Part shown: one piece after another, positions 1-22,317 of the stretch
Numbering within the stretch: the stretch's first letter is position 1
How the letters are laid out: the number at the start of each line of letters is the position of its first letter
Source of the DNA: Prochilodus magdalenae
Taxonomy: Eukaryota > Chordata > Actinopteri > Characiformes > Prochilodontidae
Assembly (NCBI GenBank): GCA_024036415.1
Contig: JAMWET010001300.1
Span: forward strand, 1,481,501-1,545,500
DNA: 64,000 nt
Reading direction: 5' to 3'
The notes under the pieces: model-generated
Databases searched by the model: none
The model's input: only the letters and a program-made list of their open reading frames with translations
What the model was told of the DNA's origin: nothing
Translations under genes and position numbers: made by a program

Positions 1-689
1 TTCACTTCATTCTAAAGCCACTTAATAGAGATACATGGAGTTTAATTACTGTCATTTTATAGATATTCTGTATTGTCTTTTCTGGCTACACGCAGTGTAA
101 ACCTTCTTTGCAGATTTGATAGGATTTCTATGTTTGATAGGACTAACAGTGCTACCTCTACTTTATGAAGAAATGCAAAGCTTTCTCGTAGTATCACATT
201 GTGACCTGCTTGCCTATTGTAAATGTCAGAATCAAGTCCAGGCATGTTCCTAGGCTTCAGATAACCAAACTTTTAATCCTGTGGAAGTGAGGGAAAAACT
301 GAGACTCATTTGGGGGCGGTGCCTGGAAAACTCTTTAGAAACCTTTTCTTCCTCCCTGCGGTGGATGACAACATGCCTAAAGAACTCAGCACAGTTTCCA
401 GTGGGCGGGAAAGTAGCAGAACTCCACAGACCTCTACAGCATGTGGATGTTTTTATTGTAACAGAGAACAAAAGTTTTTGGTCCGGAAATGAAGCAGCTT
501 TCCGTGGCTTCGTAACCAGGGCCAGCAGGATTTAAGAGTTTATGCTTTTCCCAAGGATTAGCAGCATGTACTAACAACGCATGTATGGCGCATTAGATAA
601 TGTGTTTGACATATAAGCATGATTAGGTTGCAGTTTTCCAGACATATTAAGCCCAGCCAACTTTTACTGTTAAAGCTGCACTGTGTAAC

Positions 690-1000
690 CACTACCAAAC
701 CACACTACCATATGATGTGACTGCGATGCTATGGGTCGCCCTGTAAAGCCTGAAATCAATTGTCATTGAGCAGAAGGCAAGAAACATCCTAGACAGGTCA
801 CCAGTCCACCGCAGGGCAGACACACAGACATACCTAGAGGCAGTGTAGCACCTCAAGTTCACCTGACAGCATGTTTTGGAATAAAAGAAGTGCAGACACA
901 AGGAGAACATGCAAACTCCACGCAGAAAGAAGCCCAGAGGCCCCGGCCGGAAAGCGAGCGCAGGCCTTTCTCACTGCATCACCGCGCTGCCCTGAGGTCG
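690..1000. repeat. Dispersed interspersed-repeat fragment
   Basis: This stretch resembles a very common fish dispersed repeat. It contains the phrase-like blocks GTCACCAGTCCACCGCAGGGC (780s-820s region), CAAGTTCACCTGACAGCATG and AGAACATGCAAACTCCACGC, in the order usual for that repeat. The copy is degraded. The family assignment is from memory of fish genomes and was not tested by a search. Confidence 0.45.
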
Positions 1001-3399
1001 CAAATACAAAATTAATTTTGTACTGATGAAGACATTATAATGATAATAGCTGATTCACTCACATCCTCGGGATACATGCACTGTGCAAAGTTTTCACTTT
1101 TGAGTTCTCTTTCAAATCCTGGATTTGTGTGTCCAGGAAAGGGGCCTGAAGCACAGCGAATGTTACAAAATGTCCTTCTGCTTGTTGCATGCAATTGCAC
1201 ATTTCCACCAGAGAGGTCAAATCCCCATTCCTACTTAGTGCAGCTTTAATGAGTGTTCTTGTTTTTTTTACACTGGGCTGGGTTTAATCTAATGTCCAGA
1301 AAAACAGTCAACGCTGTTGCCTAGCTTTATTAGTAATGACTGTTATATGACCACAATAGCCTTACAGTACTCTCCTAGATGATAATGTAAATAGTGTAGC
1401 CGTTATAATAGCTTTCTTTCGATGCTTAAATGCATGTTTTAAATAAGAGAAAAATTAAAGCTGCCTTTCAGAAGCCTTATGTATTGTATAGTGTTGTAGT
1501 AGTATCCTGGTGCTTGTAGTAGTCAGACTTTCTTGAAAGGGCCTGTAGTAGGAAAGCTCGAATCTACTCACAATAATCTGAAGTAGTATGTGTGTATGTA
1601 TATCCTGCTGAAGTTTCTAACCACTCAGCTCAGTGTCCAGTCCATGCAATCCTTACAGGAAGGAAAAAAAGTTTCTGGGATGTCGCAAGAACCAGCACAA
1701 TCATTTCATATACAGCCATTCAGCTCCACCCGTTGTTGCTAAAGTTGTAAGGAGGGTTTAAGCCTGGACTGCTTTTTGAATGAGGAACAATAGACAGTAG
1801 CAAACCCGAACTAAGCTCATTTATATGTTTCAGTCTTAAAGATACATGAACAAAACTGCTTGCTTCATTATAAGGGATGTGGAGGACAGAAATGGTCTTG
1901 TAAATTGAAAAACTGAGTTATGTACCGTGTTAATACATAAAATCACACTGGACTTTATGGGGGAAGTAGAATAGAAAACAAAGGTTAGATATGGCTCCTT
2001 TAAGAAAGATGAATTGCTAAATACCAAAGCTTATATATCAGTGTTCTACCGCTGAGCTTGGTTGTGCTCTCCTGTCATTTATATGTTTATGTATGTGTGT
2101 ACATGTACATGTAGTGCCATAATATGCCCTAATAAAATCACATGATGACATTATAAAAACCTTTGTGGGAACTTCACTTGTAGAGCTTTATTATATGGTC
2201 ATACAACTAACATGCCCTGGTGATTCAGCGGGTCACCATTTCAGGAATTTTCCAAGAATGTTTCCTCTCTCACCTTGCAGGTTCAGGGCTTATGTAGGCT
2301 GCTGGGTGTGTTGCTGTGTGTGAAGCGTTGAAGTCGAAGCCAGTAGGTTGTTAATGTTGTGTAAAGTCATTTGAAGAAATTCCTCTCGATTTGTTCCTTC
2401 TGCAACATTTATGCTGCACTCTGAGCATGAAAGATGAGGCTGCAGAGAAGCAAGCCAAATAAGACATCTGTTAATCATTTGCATTCCTGTTGCATTCCTG
2501 AACACGGAAGAATAACTGGATGGTTATTTATTTACTTACTTATTTATTTATGTGATCCTTACAGACGTTAGAGGAACGACAGAATGTAACTGCCATTAAA
2601 TAAGCCAGGGCTTGGCTCTGCAGTGCTTTATTCTTTCCTGAACATGTATATGCCTGGGTGGGGCTGACATGCATGGAGACGGATGTGCTGAGGCAGCTTT
2701 AAGCGAGTGAGAGACTAATCTAATAGGTTTCTCATTACTTTAGCCACTTACGGTATATCTGACCCAGATAAAAGCCAATGCATGTTCGGATCTATGAACT
2801 TGGGAGCGCTGGGAGTGAATCCTAGCTGCAGAAGGTTCTCCATGTTCAAACCGTGTAACTTTTAGCAGATCACTGAAACTGGTACATTACGGTGAAAGGG
2901 AAATTCCAGCAAGATCCAGTCTCAACCTCTCAACCTATACAGCTTAGAAATGTTTATTCATCAGCATCTCCAGTAACATACATATAAAAATAAAAAAATC
3001 TTATATCAGTACATCCCTATCATCACCATCACCACCAACACTGTGAACAGTTAATTATTAGAACCAAGCATTTCACCAAAAACTATTAAACTAAACGATT
3101 TAATTATGCTCAAATTTTGACACGTTGCTGGAATTCTGGAAGGTCTAGCATTAAACTCTTTTGCTGTCAGACAAAAATAATTTATCTTTAAAATGGTAAC
3201 TTTGTTTTTTTTATATTATGTCAGAATAGCAAGTCATTTTGGAACAGTTTTAAATGTCCACTCGCTTTCGCGCAAAGTAAAGGGCAAATGGCATCACATT
3301 ATGTCAAAAATGGAGACAGGGTTCTGTTCGCACAGTGGTGAGATGGCATAAAAAAGAAAGCTGCACCTTAATTATCTAGAACAAAAAGCACACCCCCAT
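1001..3399. other. Intergenic DNA without recognisable gene
   Basis: No exon with good splice sites and no recognisable protein was seen on either strand. Short open frames are present but none resembles a known protein. The DNA is AT-rich, with a small TTTA-rich run near 2525-2550. Bases 1-689 are similar and also hold no supported gene. Confidence 0.5.
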
Positions 3400-4417
3400 A
3401 TAAAGAAATGTGAACTTTCATCTTTATTTCCACTCCGGATGGACTGTACATTTGGAACACTGCCAGATTGGACATTAAAGAGATATCCTCTTAAAAAAAG
3501 CTTGTCTAAATGACATTAGAACTTGGATGCTGTTGGTTATGTGGTACATGACTGTTAATATAATATTTAAGAAAAACAAAATACATATAAAGTAGCCTGA
3601 ACCAATAATACATCCCTCTACAGTTAGATTACCGGCATCTGGCGTCAAAGTACCAATTTTAACGTATCAAAGAGATTCCGATTTTAAAAAGTAAAACTAT
3701 TCATACAATTCATTAAATTCTATTTCTGTTCACCTATTAAATACATATTCCATAAAAATTCAACTAGATTTTCCATGTATAAAACTGTAAACAGCATGAG
3801 AGACTCACTGTGGCAACACAAACTTCCATCTCCCTGCCCCACACCTGTGTCTCAGTGAAAAATGAACATTTCCTTCATCCAGTGAAAGTGTTGGTGTCCA
3901 GTGTTACATGTTGGTGTTGAGTTCAAGCACCTTCCAGTAGGTCTGATTCAGGCTGAATATGCCCACATTCAGCAGCCAGGGGGCGATGTGTAGTTACAAC
4001 ATGCTTATATGTTGGGAATGGAACAAATGACTAATGAAACTGAGTTTCTGGAGGGACGCTATATCTTCCAGCAGGCTTCTGACTGATCCAGCACTTTCCC
4101 CGTACTGCTGGTTCAATCGTGTAGCAGGTATCTCATGTCTCAGACAACATACAGTAAAAACTAAACGTCTTCTAACTCCTGTTGTTCTTCAGTGGCAAGT
4201 AGTTTCCTGCTTTGTATTTCCATCATCAACCCTGTGTTGATTCCTAAATACTCTCTTCAGTGCCGGACAGAGAATGGCACCGTGCTGGCGCAGTAGTGAG
4301 GACGAGCTGCACTCCCTTAGCCTTCCCGTAGTGCAGACCCCTCATGTTGAAGTGGAGCACCTTGTGGTGCTGTACTGAAATCCACCACCGGGTTCATCAG
4401 TTCTTGCAGGTTCTTTT
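3400..4417 (-). other. tnk1: Probable tnk1 3' untranslated region
   Basis: The tnk1 stop codon is at 4418-4420 on the minus strand. Downstream on that strand, the first AATAAA polyadenylation signal I find is the complement of 3423-3428, giving a 3' UTR of about 1 kb. The sequence has no other coding features. The end point is an inference and needs RNA evidence. Confidence 0.35.
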
Positions 4418-12476
<8,059 letters not shown>

Positions 12477-12499
12477 AATTACATGGTCTCTCAACACAG

Positions 12500-13850
12500 C
12501 GGTAAACCTGAATGGTGAACGGGAGTGTTACTTGAATTTGCCTCCTTTACAAAAATGGACAAAGTACAGAGAGAAGTCTAGTGCTGTTATTAGTTTAGAC
12601 AACAACATGGCCTACAGTGTTTAGACACCAATAAGCAAATCTATTTGAGATTCACTTCACAGTCTGAGGCGAGTAGTTTGCACAATGCTAACTGCTGGTA
12701 TAGGAGTACTTATTACTTGTGAGCTCTATTAGTCATGTGGATTGAGTGCAAGATAAAAAAAAGCCCACAGTACACACAATATGCATCACAATGTTCAGAT
12801 TTGCTCAGGTTTAAGAAGTTGAAAACCAGTGGTGCCACATAAAGACTCTAAACAGGACTAATTCTGTTCCAGTGGAAAGAGAAAAAACTGACACTATCCA
12901 ATAATATCTTAGCATGCCTCCCCCCCTCACCCAGTCGCCGAGTGATAGCATGCATATGTACAAGAATCACATATGAATTTTGCTCTATTATACTGGTAAC
13001 CCAAATTAACAGTGATGAGGTAGTTCAAACATCTAGCATCTATCTAAGGCTTTCTCCCAGACTGCAAGGCTTGTACTAAAACGTACTAAAATCGTATGTC
13101 TTCTCTGTAGATATTCACAAAAAGAAGGACTAAATAAATTAGGGGCTTCAAAAGGCTACAACAGTTTTAAATAGAAGAAGTGCATTAGTTTGTCAATTTG
13201 TAAATAAGACTAGCCTGCAAACTAGCTCTTCACCTCAAGCAATTAAAATGACACATCTAGCTTCTACAATTACTAAACTGTGTTGCAGAAACTATAGAAA
13301 ATACACATCAAAATTTCAACATTTCATTTTTTGATAAAAATCTTTTTTTTAATGTTTTTTCTTTCGTTTTTTCTGCAAAACACAGCAGATTCTGCTGAAC
13401 ATCATGTTTCTAAACACCTGCTTTTCACAATCCAGTCAAAACCTGCAGAACTAATCCACATCACAACCTCAATTACTTTACACCCAAACAACTTGTATCA
13501 CTCAGAACTGTCGTGTTAAGAAAAGCTCTATCTGATTCACACTGACTTTAAGCGCAGATGACACGATGTGCTCAGAAAAGTGAATTATTATTTAATATAA
13601 GAAACATCATCATACTGCTAACCCTTTAACTGACCACATCCTGTCTGATGACCCCTCATACAAATGCTGCAACGTCCTCCTGCTTGGTAATCTTCCAGTG
13701 CATTGTTTTCCGTTTCCTTTCATGAACAGCTCATTTCACTAAACAGCCACATCGCACACCTCCTACATGAAGGTGCTTTGATAAAATCACTTGCCTCCAC
13801 CGATGAACAACAACAATCTGTTCTATCTAGAACTAGAATGGACACCTAAA
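12500..13850. other. Non-coding DNA upstream of the tnk1 start exon
   Basis: The first coding exon of tnk1 appears to be entered from a splice acceptor near 12494 (TTGAG, then AGACCATG on the minus strand), so upstream DNA may be a 5' UTR intron. I see no coding exon here. A T-run and short open frames near 13330-13520 are not convincing. Confidence 0.35.
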
Positions 13851-13851
13851 A

Positions 13852-14080
13852 CAAAAACCAAAGCACATGGAGCCCAACAAACAACCAGAACGTATCTTAC
13901 CTCAATCGCAAATCTCAAGTCCACTTGCATTTCAAGGGAGTCATGACTTTTATTTGTAAAAGGATTATAAAGCAGGCAGTGTTGGTGCTGTGTTAGAGCT
14001 GTGTTCTTGCAGTGAGAGCAGTGTTTTGTTTTTGACCACTCTGCTTCAATGGTAGTATTTTGAGGGACCTCCTGGGGTTG
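13852..14080. repeat. Duplicated segment, copy A
   Basis: This block is a diverged direct copy of 15337-15530. Shared blocks include AAAGGATTATAAAGC, GCAGTGTTGGT and GACCACTCTGCTTCA, in the same order. It could be two copies of a local repeat or a segmental duplication. Function unknown. Confidence 0.65.
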
Positions 14081-14880
14081 CTATGGACATCAGAAAGGCA
14101 TCCAGCAGTAAGGATTTCTGGCTCAGGAACAATTAAACAGACGGGGGGAGAGATGGGAGTTGACATGCCAGTGCCAAAAACACATACCTGTCACTTTCAC
14201 TGCACTGAGTAAACGTTTCCTGATGTAACTGATCAGAAACCACATAAACACGATTATCTGTGATGATGCCCTAACGGCTTGACAAGGTTTGACACGAGCA
14301 TGTGATAATTCAGGCAGGTGATTTACACAATGCTTATTAAAAGACTGACAACCAGCATTGTTTGCTATTCTGTTCGATAGCCGCTGTGTTTCTTCATTAT
14401 ATATGCATGTACATACACAACATAGACATCTACACCATAATTCAGAGGAAAGGAAGAACAAGAAAACAAAGAAGCTACAGGTTTAGCTACAGACGGACAG
14501 ATGGAGAGCAGGTGAAAGGGAGGGACAGGAAATGGGCAGATAAAAGCCCTGCACCACACCCACCGGATGCTTACGACACACAGCTGTGCTTTAGAGTGCA
14601 CGCGGAAAAAAAAATAAAAAACAGTGCCAGCATTTACAGCTCAAACTAACTACCCACGTCTCATTAAATATTCAGCGGAGGAGGGATTCAGACAAGTACT
14701 GCTTTGTGTGTCGGTTGGGACGTAATGGAAGTACTGGGAATATTTATTTAGGATACAGAAATGAAGTACCTGTATTCCAGTTTAAGGCAGTATACAGAGT
14801 AAAGTTACTTTTGGCCGTTTTAAATCCTGTTGGAATTCTGACCTAAACTGATAAATCCCTGTGTTGAGCCAGTAAACTCT

Positions 14881-15140
14881 GTAACACTTTACATTAAGTG
14901 TTGACTAACCAACATGGAGTAATGCATTAGGTAACGTAAAGTAATACATTAGTTATTTAAATTAAGTTTATTAAATAATGTTAGGTAAAAATGGAGCAAC
15001 TGTTACATGCTTACGTACGTACGTAACATACGTAACTTGTAAATATGTAATTGCTACATGTTTACTAAATATTATTTAACCCTTAATGTTAACTAAAGCA
15101 TTACTTTGTTAGATAGTCGACACTTAATGTAAAGTGTTAC
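14881..15140. mobile_element. MITE with near-perfect terminal inverted repeats
   Basis: The left end GTAACACTTTACATTAAGTG is repeated in inverted form at the right end (CACTTAATGTAAAGTGTTAC, 15121-15140); the arms extend to about 27 bases with one mismatch. The 260-base interior is AT-rich and non-coding. The word AAACTCT flanks both sides (14874-14880 and 15144-15150), which could be a target-site duplication of 7-8 bases, as in hAT-type elements, with 2-3 bases of slack on the right. Confidence 0.8.
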
Positions 15141-15336
15141 CGCAAACTCTTTTGTGGTATGACTGAACTGAATAGTGGACATATCCGTAAGTCACTTTGG
15201 TGTCAGTTCTATCAAGATCTAGAAATGTATATTGTGCACTGTCAGTACTAGAGAGACCCAAATTGGCAAAAACAAATTGCTGTGTGTCAACATACTTGGC
15301 CAATAAGCCTGATTCTGGATAAACTCTGTAAGCATA

Positions 15337-15530
15337 AAACCCAAGCACATAAACCCTAATAAACAACCATAACGTAGTTGTCTCAATTCCATGCGTGTTT
15401 CAAGGTATCCATGACTTCTATTTGCAAAAGGATTATAAAGCTAGCAGTGTTGGTACTGTGTTAGTGCAGCAAGAGAAGTGTTTTCCTTTGGACCACTCTG
15501 CTTCACTGATACTATTTTAAGGGCCCTCAT
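15337..15530. repeat. Duplicated segment, copy B
   Basis: Partner of the block at 13852-14080, in the same orientation and about 1.5 kb away. It is slightly shorter, and the two have diverged by substitutions and small gaps. The MITE at 14881-15140 lies between them. Confidence 0.65.
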
Positions 15531-18500
15531 GATGGTTAGTACTACCGTAAACTCTTTTGGGAAGGATTAACCTGAGCAGTGGACAAATTCTCCAATTAAA
15601 AACTTAGCTACTACTTAGCTCGTGTTACAGGCAAAATGTTGGCTTAGGTTACAAAAGGATAGTGATATTTTATATAAAAATTAATATCAGAAGAATTACA
15701 TGAACATAACTGTCAGCCAGTGACATGCATTAACTAACTAAATGATCTGGACCGACATCACCACGTTTCCTCATTGTTATGCCAGTCAATGTCTCTTTCT
15801 GAATCACTGACTGAGCGACAGTAAGACGTTGATTGTTAAAACGTGTATATGAAAGCGTGCAGGTGGAGATATATACAAATGCAATTTTACCAGTGGGCAG
15901 TGTAGTTGGTTGCCCTCCTTGCTGGGGTACTAAGTGTATCAAGCCAGAGTGTATGTGTGGAGCCAGAAATGGTGCAACCACTGACCAGTAAAATGCCCAT
16001 AGCTGCCAATATACAGCTAAAGAAACAATGCAAGTAAGCATAAAGAAGTTCATTCAAACCAGACCATGGTTCTTCCAATAACCCAATAACAGGTGATGTT
16101 ACAGAGCAGCATAGCACATTAGTAGTTATGCGCCGGCTGTGACTGAGTCCTTTGTTCCTCTGTTGTATAAGTAGCCTTATTTGGCTCACTTTACTGTTCC
16201 AGGTAAGAATACAGTCACCAGTACATGCACTAGTACATGACGACTAAGTACACCGGTAAAGCTGAATTTCTTTGGCAATGACAAAAGCTATGCATCTGAT
16301 TTTAACGCTAGGCTTGTCTTGCTTGAAATAAAGTTTGTAATATTAAAATATCAACATCAAGCATCACTTATTCAATCCATAGAACATGGAAACTAATCTG
16401 CAAAAACACTGTTTTTGTAATATTTTGTAGTCACATATATCTACATATTCTACCTATAGCAGTTAATAGTGTCTACTGAATTGTCTTTTTTTAAACTATT
16501 TTCAGCAACTATTAACCAAGTACATAACCCTGCCAAATCGGCTGATCTTGCTTTCAAGCCATCTTTACTTTGTAGCCAACACAAAGCTGTACTAGCACAA
16601 AATTACGTACTGGTCTGTTGAATGTTCACAGCTATCAACAGTTACAGAGAAGCGTGTAACAAGAGTCAACCAAAGCTTACCTGTTTCTGAAAACGTGAAT
16701 GATAGATGTCAAGCTAACATGCAAACAAGCATGTTCCCCTCATCATGTTAAAGCATCCCGTTCAAAGTTTGGTCCACTTTATTATTATTCCATATACATA
16801 TAAATGACTGCATGCCCAGACATTGTGTAAGGCAATGTGTGCGGGTGTCTATGTGTCTGTCTGTCTGTCTGTCTGTCTGTCTGAAAAGATGCTATACCTG
16901 TTCAGCAAGATCTCAGCAAACAGAAAAAAGGTTATTATGTAACAAATGACACCAGGAATGTTATTGCATATACAGTTTGTACAGCTATACTTAACCAGCA
17001 TTAACACAGTACAACTACTACACAGGCTGTGCTGTTACAACAATCCCTTGAAATTACACAGCAAGAGCTGCACAGGAAGTTATTCAGCAAACCGCATTTA
17101 TAGAATTACATATGCAATGGAAAAGATAGGAAGCAAAGGTGACATTCGTTTTCACTTTTTCATGGATTGAACTGCTTAATCAGCGTCATACCTGTCTATA
17201 AACTTCTCTGTTATCATTACTGCAATAAAACACTCAGTGGCCATTTTATTAGCAGATGCATGGGACAGGATTAAAGGCTGCCTGTGGTTTGACACCACTC
17301 AAACTGTCCATACCACATTTTGTACTGGATTTTATTTTTATCCCTCACTTCAACTTTACATTAGCCAGCCTCTCTTTATCTCCTAGCATTAATCAACTAT
17401 TTGTGTTACTGTGCCTTTAAGACTGACTTATGACAAGCTCTGTTCTGATTGGCTGACCTGCATTTTGTCATATTCAAAAAGACATGACACAGGCAAAACA
17501 TAAAAATGGATGGGGCTAAGCTACTGTAGGCCAAATCAGTGGAAATATCTAAATGTGTTGTCGTTTTTAAGGTCACAAAAACAATGAATTAAACACCTTA
17601 GTGGTGGGAGGAGATGTAGTGCTTTAAAACGTCATCAATGTTTACAACCTACACAAACCTTCAATTTCAAAAATCTAATAACATAATGTGGATCCTTAAA
17701 GAACCACTCAATAAAACAGGCTCTGTGGGGAACTAAACGTAGTTGTTCTGCGGCAGGGCAGCCCAGAGCTGGCTGCTGTCCCACAAAGTTTACATTCAAC
17801 TTAGTTAGATTAAGGCTGAAACTGAACACTGAAGGGTGAGTACACCTCTAGAAACACTTCTAGGCTCACCAACAAACAACAATTTTAACATTACACTGTG
17901 TAGAGGCAGCATTTATAGAGAAACCAGATTTTGAAACCATTATATCCATGTGGTCCGTGCAAAGCCACAGCTTTTCCCACAGTCCTGTTTCGGAAGAGAA
18001 GGACGAAAAGAGTACTCCGGCCGCACACACAAACTCTTAGTGAATGATTAAGCGAAACGCAACCAAAGTGGCAATTAGTGAGTACAGAGTCAAAAACACA
18101 GGGGCTAGTTCAGGCAGGTGCAGAAAAACAGAGAGAGTATCACCATAGGATTCACCGGGACTACACCCAAAACACACACCCAAAACATTCACAGGAGCAA
18201 TAGTGATGCGTTAAGGCAGTTTCACACGTTTGGGGTTTCACAATCGCCTCTCAGCTTAAGACTACACTACACTAAAACTGACTTTCAATGGGCTTGCAAA
18301 TCTGCATTTATGCTGCTATACGCAAGTGTCAATGAGGAAGGGGAATCAGCTGCGTGGAATATGAAGGTATGATGTGTGCAAGAAAATGCACATCTGATAC
18401 TGTTTCTATTCAATCATACTCAAAACAAACAGGAAACACAGAAGCCAATATACATATGTGCACACTGGAGACAACGGTGATACCATGTAATGTCCAAGCT

Positions 18501-19237
18501 GTGTTAATAAGAAAAGGAGTTGGAAGCAAAGTCATAACAGAAAAACCTTTGGTTTTCAAATCACCCCAGGGTGCCCCAAACACTCCACACTTTGACTTCA
18601 ACCCAACACAGAGACAGGGGAAGATGTGGACCATCTAGGGAGAACTGAGAGCTGGTTTAAGAACTACTGTTCCTAAGATCCCATCAATTCATTTGGTTCT
18701 TTTATGGATAAGCACACAGACTGTTGTTATTAAAATCAACTAAGAAAGATAACAGCAGGTTACCAATCAGTTTAAGCTTCTACAGTCTATAAGGAAGCAG
18801 ATAAAGGTGTGTAAGGTAAAGAGTGGTTAATAGAATATTAGTCATTAAAGCCTATTAGTTCTGGGTCACTCCATGTTAATCCACCTCACCCATAACTGAT
18901 CGTTTAGTCTAACGATGATGCAATTTAATGGCAAAGGCGTCATTTGAGCATGAAGTTTCCTGTAACCTCAATAAAGCAAATCCCTCAAATGGCCCGAACC
19001 CACTGGGAGGTTCAAAACTGTCCTGCAACTTAAGTATAACTCAATATCTCTGTCAGACTGCTTTGTAATTTATGCTGTTGCTGAATAATAAGACCCGATA
19101 TGTAATAAGCCTTGTTAAAATGATCAGATAAAGTATTTTACTATTTCCTTAACTAGGAGCTATTACAGACCAGATCTTATAACATAATCATTTACAGATA
19201 AGAGGAGGTGGTTATGTTTTATATGTCGACACTGTCC
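15531..19237. other. Non-coding DNA, no gene recognised
   Basis: No protein family or spliced exon pattern was recognised on either strand. A (GTCT)n microsatellite is at 16854-16882. The rest is AT-rich DNA, with open frames below about 110 codons that resemble nothing known. Confidence 0.45.
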
Positions 19238-19455
19238 AACTACATTTACAGTATTTGGCAGATGCTCTTATCCAGAGTGATTTACAGTTTGATAATTTCC
19301 TACACTTGCAGGCAAAGATAGTGTTAAGAGTCTTGCCCTTGAACACGTACGGTTAGCATAGGGTGCTTGCCCTAGTAAGGGATAGAACCCCAGTCTACAG
19401 CATGGGAGGTGGGGGTGTTGCTCACTACCCTATACCAATCAGAGTCATCACTCTC
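19238..19455 (-). repeat. tRNA-derived SINE, copy 2
   Basis: Same family and orientation as 11322-11545. On the minus strand it shows the B-box-like GGGGTTCTATCCC block and the tail CTGGATAAGAGCATCTGCCA, followed by AATACTGTAAATG. The two copies differ by many substitutions, so they are independent old insertions. Confidence 0.6.
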
Positions 19456-20858
19456 CCCGAATCAAACTCCAGTCTTCCGTGTCACAGGCAGAGATACTAT
19501 CCACTGTACAAACAAGGACAACATATAAATCAAAGCATGAATCTCCAAACAGTAACTCTTCCAAACTATTAACTGAACTTAATTTAAAGAGCTTTTATGT
19601 CAATGCTTTTCAGAGTACTTACAGGTGTATTGGTTCATCCACCATGGTATATCAAATGAATAGTGATTATATACATAAGGAAGTTAATTACATGGTGTCA
19701 TTCAGTTTATACATACACACATATATAATAATACAAATAAAGAATAGTGATCAGTCACTGTTGTATTTCTATACTTCTACATTATAAAAAGCACACATGG
19801 GTTAATGCGAGGCTTCATGTTTTGGTCTGGAATCCTACTTTGAACTGAACTAGTCTAAATCTCCACATAAACATTTTCACCTACAAGCTGCAAGGCTGCT
19901 TTTTACGCTAACTCATCTCTTTTATATGGTAGAACTGAATTGTGACTGCAGTGTCAATACCTAAGCTGATGTGGAACGGTTCTCTATATGTCCCTATGTC
20001 TCTGTGTTTAAATGTGATCATGTATTGTTACTAAACTAAATTTGACATTTAATTTAATAGTAATAACACTTACCATTAACAATAAACAAGCCACTGCAGC
20101 TATATAACTGTAATTATGCGCTACAAAATTTAAATAGCTTATTAGGAGTATAAAATATATAATATATGATTATATGTAAAATATTTAAATATTTGACACC
20201 ACATTAATTTATATCACTTTGTAATTACTGTAATGTCTCTCCAATTTAACCAGTTCAGCAGTATTATTAGCACACATGTATTGTGAGGTAAGTGACCGTA
20301 CTTGATAAGTCAGGAGACAAAACTCTTGGAACCATTTAGCCCCATAATGTAGACAACTAGAGCATCATCAAGAGCAATGATTCACATATCATGATTTATG
20401 ATTTACAGCACATTATTTATCATAGGTTATAATAAAGAACAATGGATTACACTGAAGAGTCAGGTATTTAACATTCCTGAATTAATTCTGGGTATTACAT
20501 TTACTATAACTTAACTCAGCTACTTCAGTGTTCGCTCCAGCTCTGTCTTATACATCTACATTACTGAAAATGATGACTCCGGACTTTTGAACCATACTGA
20601 CAAGCACTTTCACTTTGGACCGGCTCCTTACATACAAGCTGCTCTTTAACAACACAGCAGAGCTCACAGGGCTCACAGACTGAGCTCCCAGGATACAATC
20701 AGTGCTGAGTTTGTTGGGTTAGTGTACTGATGGTGAGGCTGCTGATAATGAGGAATGGCTCTTGGTCTTGGTGTGCTAAGCAGAAGGGTTCACCACCTGA
20801 GACTCACACAGTTACAGAGGCCACAGAGGCCACACACAGAGAGAGAGAGACAGACACA

Positions 20859-20859
20859 C

Positions 20860-20890
<31 letters not shown>

Positions 20891-21007
20891 CACAGGAGAC
20901 CGTGACGTAAATAAACAGGCAAGTTTTAAATACAGATACGTACAGTTTGTAGACTTAGTGTCCGTCTTCACTGCTCCTTCAGCTGGGTGTTTCCCCTGAA
21001 TGCTGGA

Positions 21008-21041
<34 letters not shown>
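20859..21041. repeat. (ACAG)n and (CT)n microsatellites
   Basis: An (ACAG)n run is at about 20859-20890 and a (CT)n run at about 21008-21041. They lie beside the GC-rich block at 21.1-21.4 kb. Open frames here are artefacts of the simple repeats. Confidence 0.9.
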
Positions 21042-21044
<3 letters not shown>

Positions 21045-21094
21045 GTAGCTTCAGTGCAGGTGAAAGGACTCGACTGTGTCTGTAACCTGCTCTC

Positions 21095-21379
21095 ATCCAC
21101 AGCGCTCAGATACCTACGGCGTCTCTGGTACGGGCTCCTCGCGCTAGCTGTGTGTGTTTATAGCTCGCTTGTTTAGTCCTGGGTTTCTCCCCCTGAAGGT
21201 CTTCAGTTCCTGAACTCCTTCACGGTTCTCCTGAGTTTCCTCAAACTGGAGCTGCAGCTCCGCCCCTTCCGCCTCTCCGCCCAACGCACCTGTATGGCAG
21301 CCTCGCAACAGAGTCCACTCAGCGGCGCACAGCGGACTTCCCCGTCAGCTCCCTCTGCCACTGACTCAGCTTCACACCC

Positions 21380-21380
<1 letters not shown>
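21095..21380 (-). promoter_or_regulatory. GC-rich block, possible tnk1 promoter
   Basis: This is a GC- and CpG-richer island in AT-rich DNA, with CCGCCCC near 21256 and CCGCCC near 21277, which read as GC boxes on the minus strand. It lies upstream of tnk1 and could hold its first non-coding exon, about 8.6 kb before the start codon. No convincing exon-intron boundary was fixed, so the link to tnk1 is an inference. Confidence 0.3.
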
Positions 21381-21905
<525 letters not shown>

Positions 21906-22317
21906 TTGACATATGAAACTAATCTCTGGACTAAATGAGTGTGTAAGGGTCGCTGTAATGAAGTCCACTTCTAGTGGTGAAAGTCTGTGACAGGATGTGT
22001 GATGAGGCTGAGGTTTAACAGGTGTAATTTAGGGACTGTTTTGTTGTGGTCGTAGAAACAGACACAGGCACAAACACATACTGCACCATTCCTTTATGTT
22101 ACACTGAAACTTCCTACGATGAGGAAAAAGAGACATGGTTATTGTCACACACGGCTTTTCCATTCACACTACCCAGTCTGGTTAATCCAGTCTGATGAGA
22201 TTTGAACAATTTCACCCCTCCAGCAAACACACACACACACACTCTCACACCTGGACTTCCTGGTATGATATCAGCAGCCCTTCCACGAAGTAAACACTAT
22301 ATATATAAACATATATA

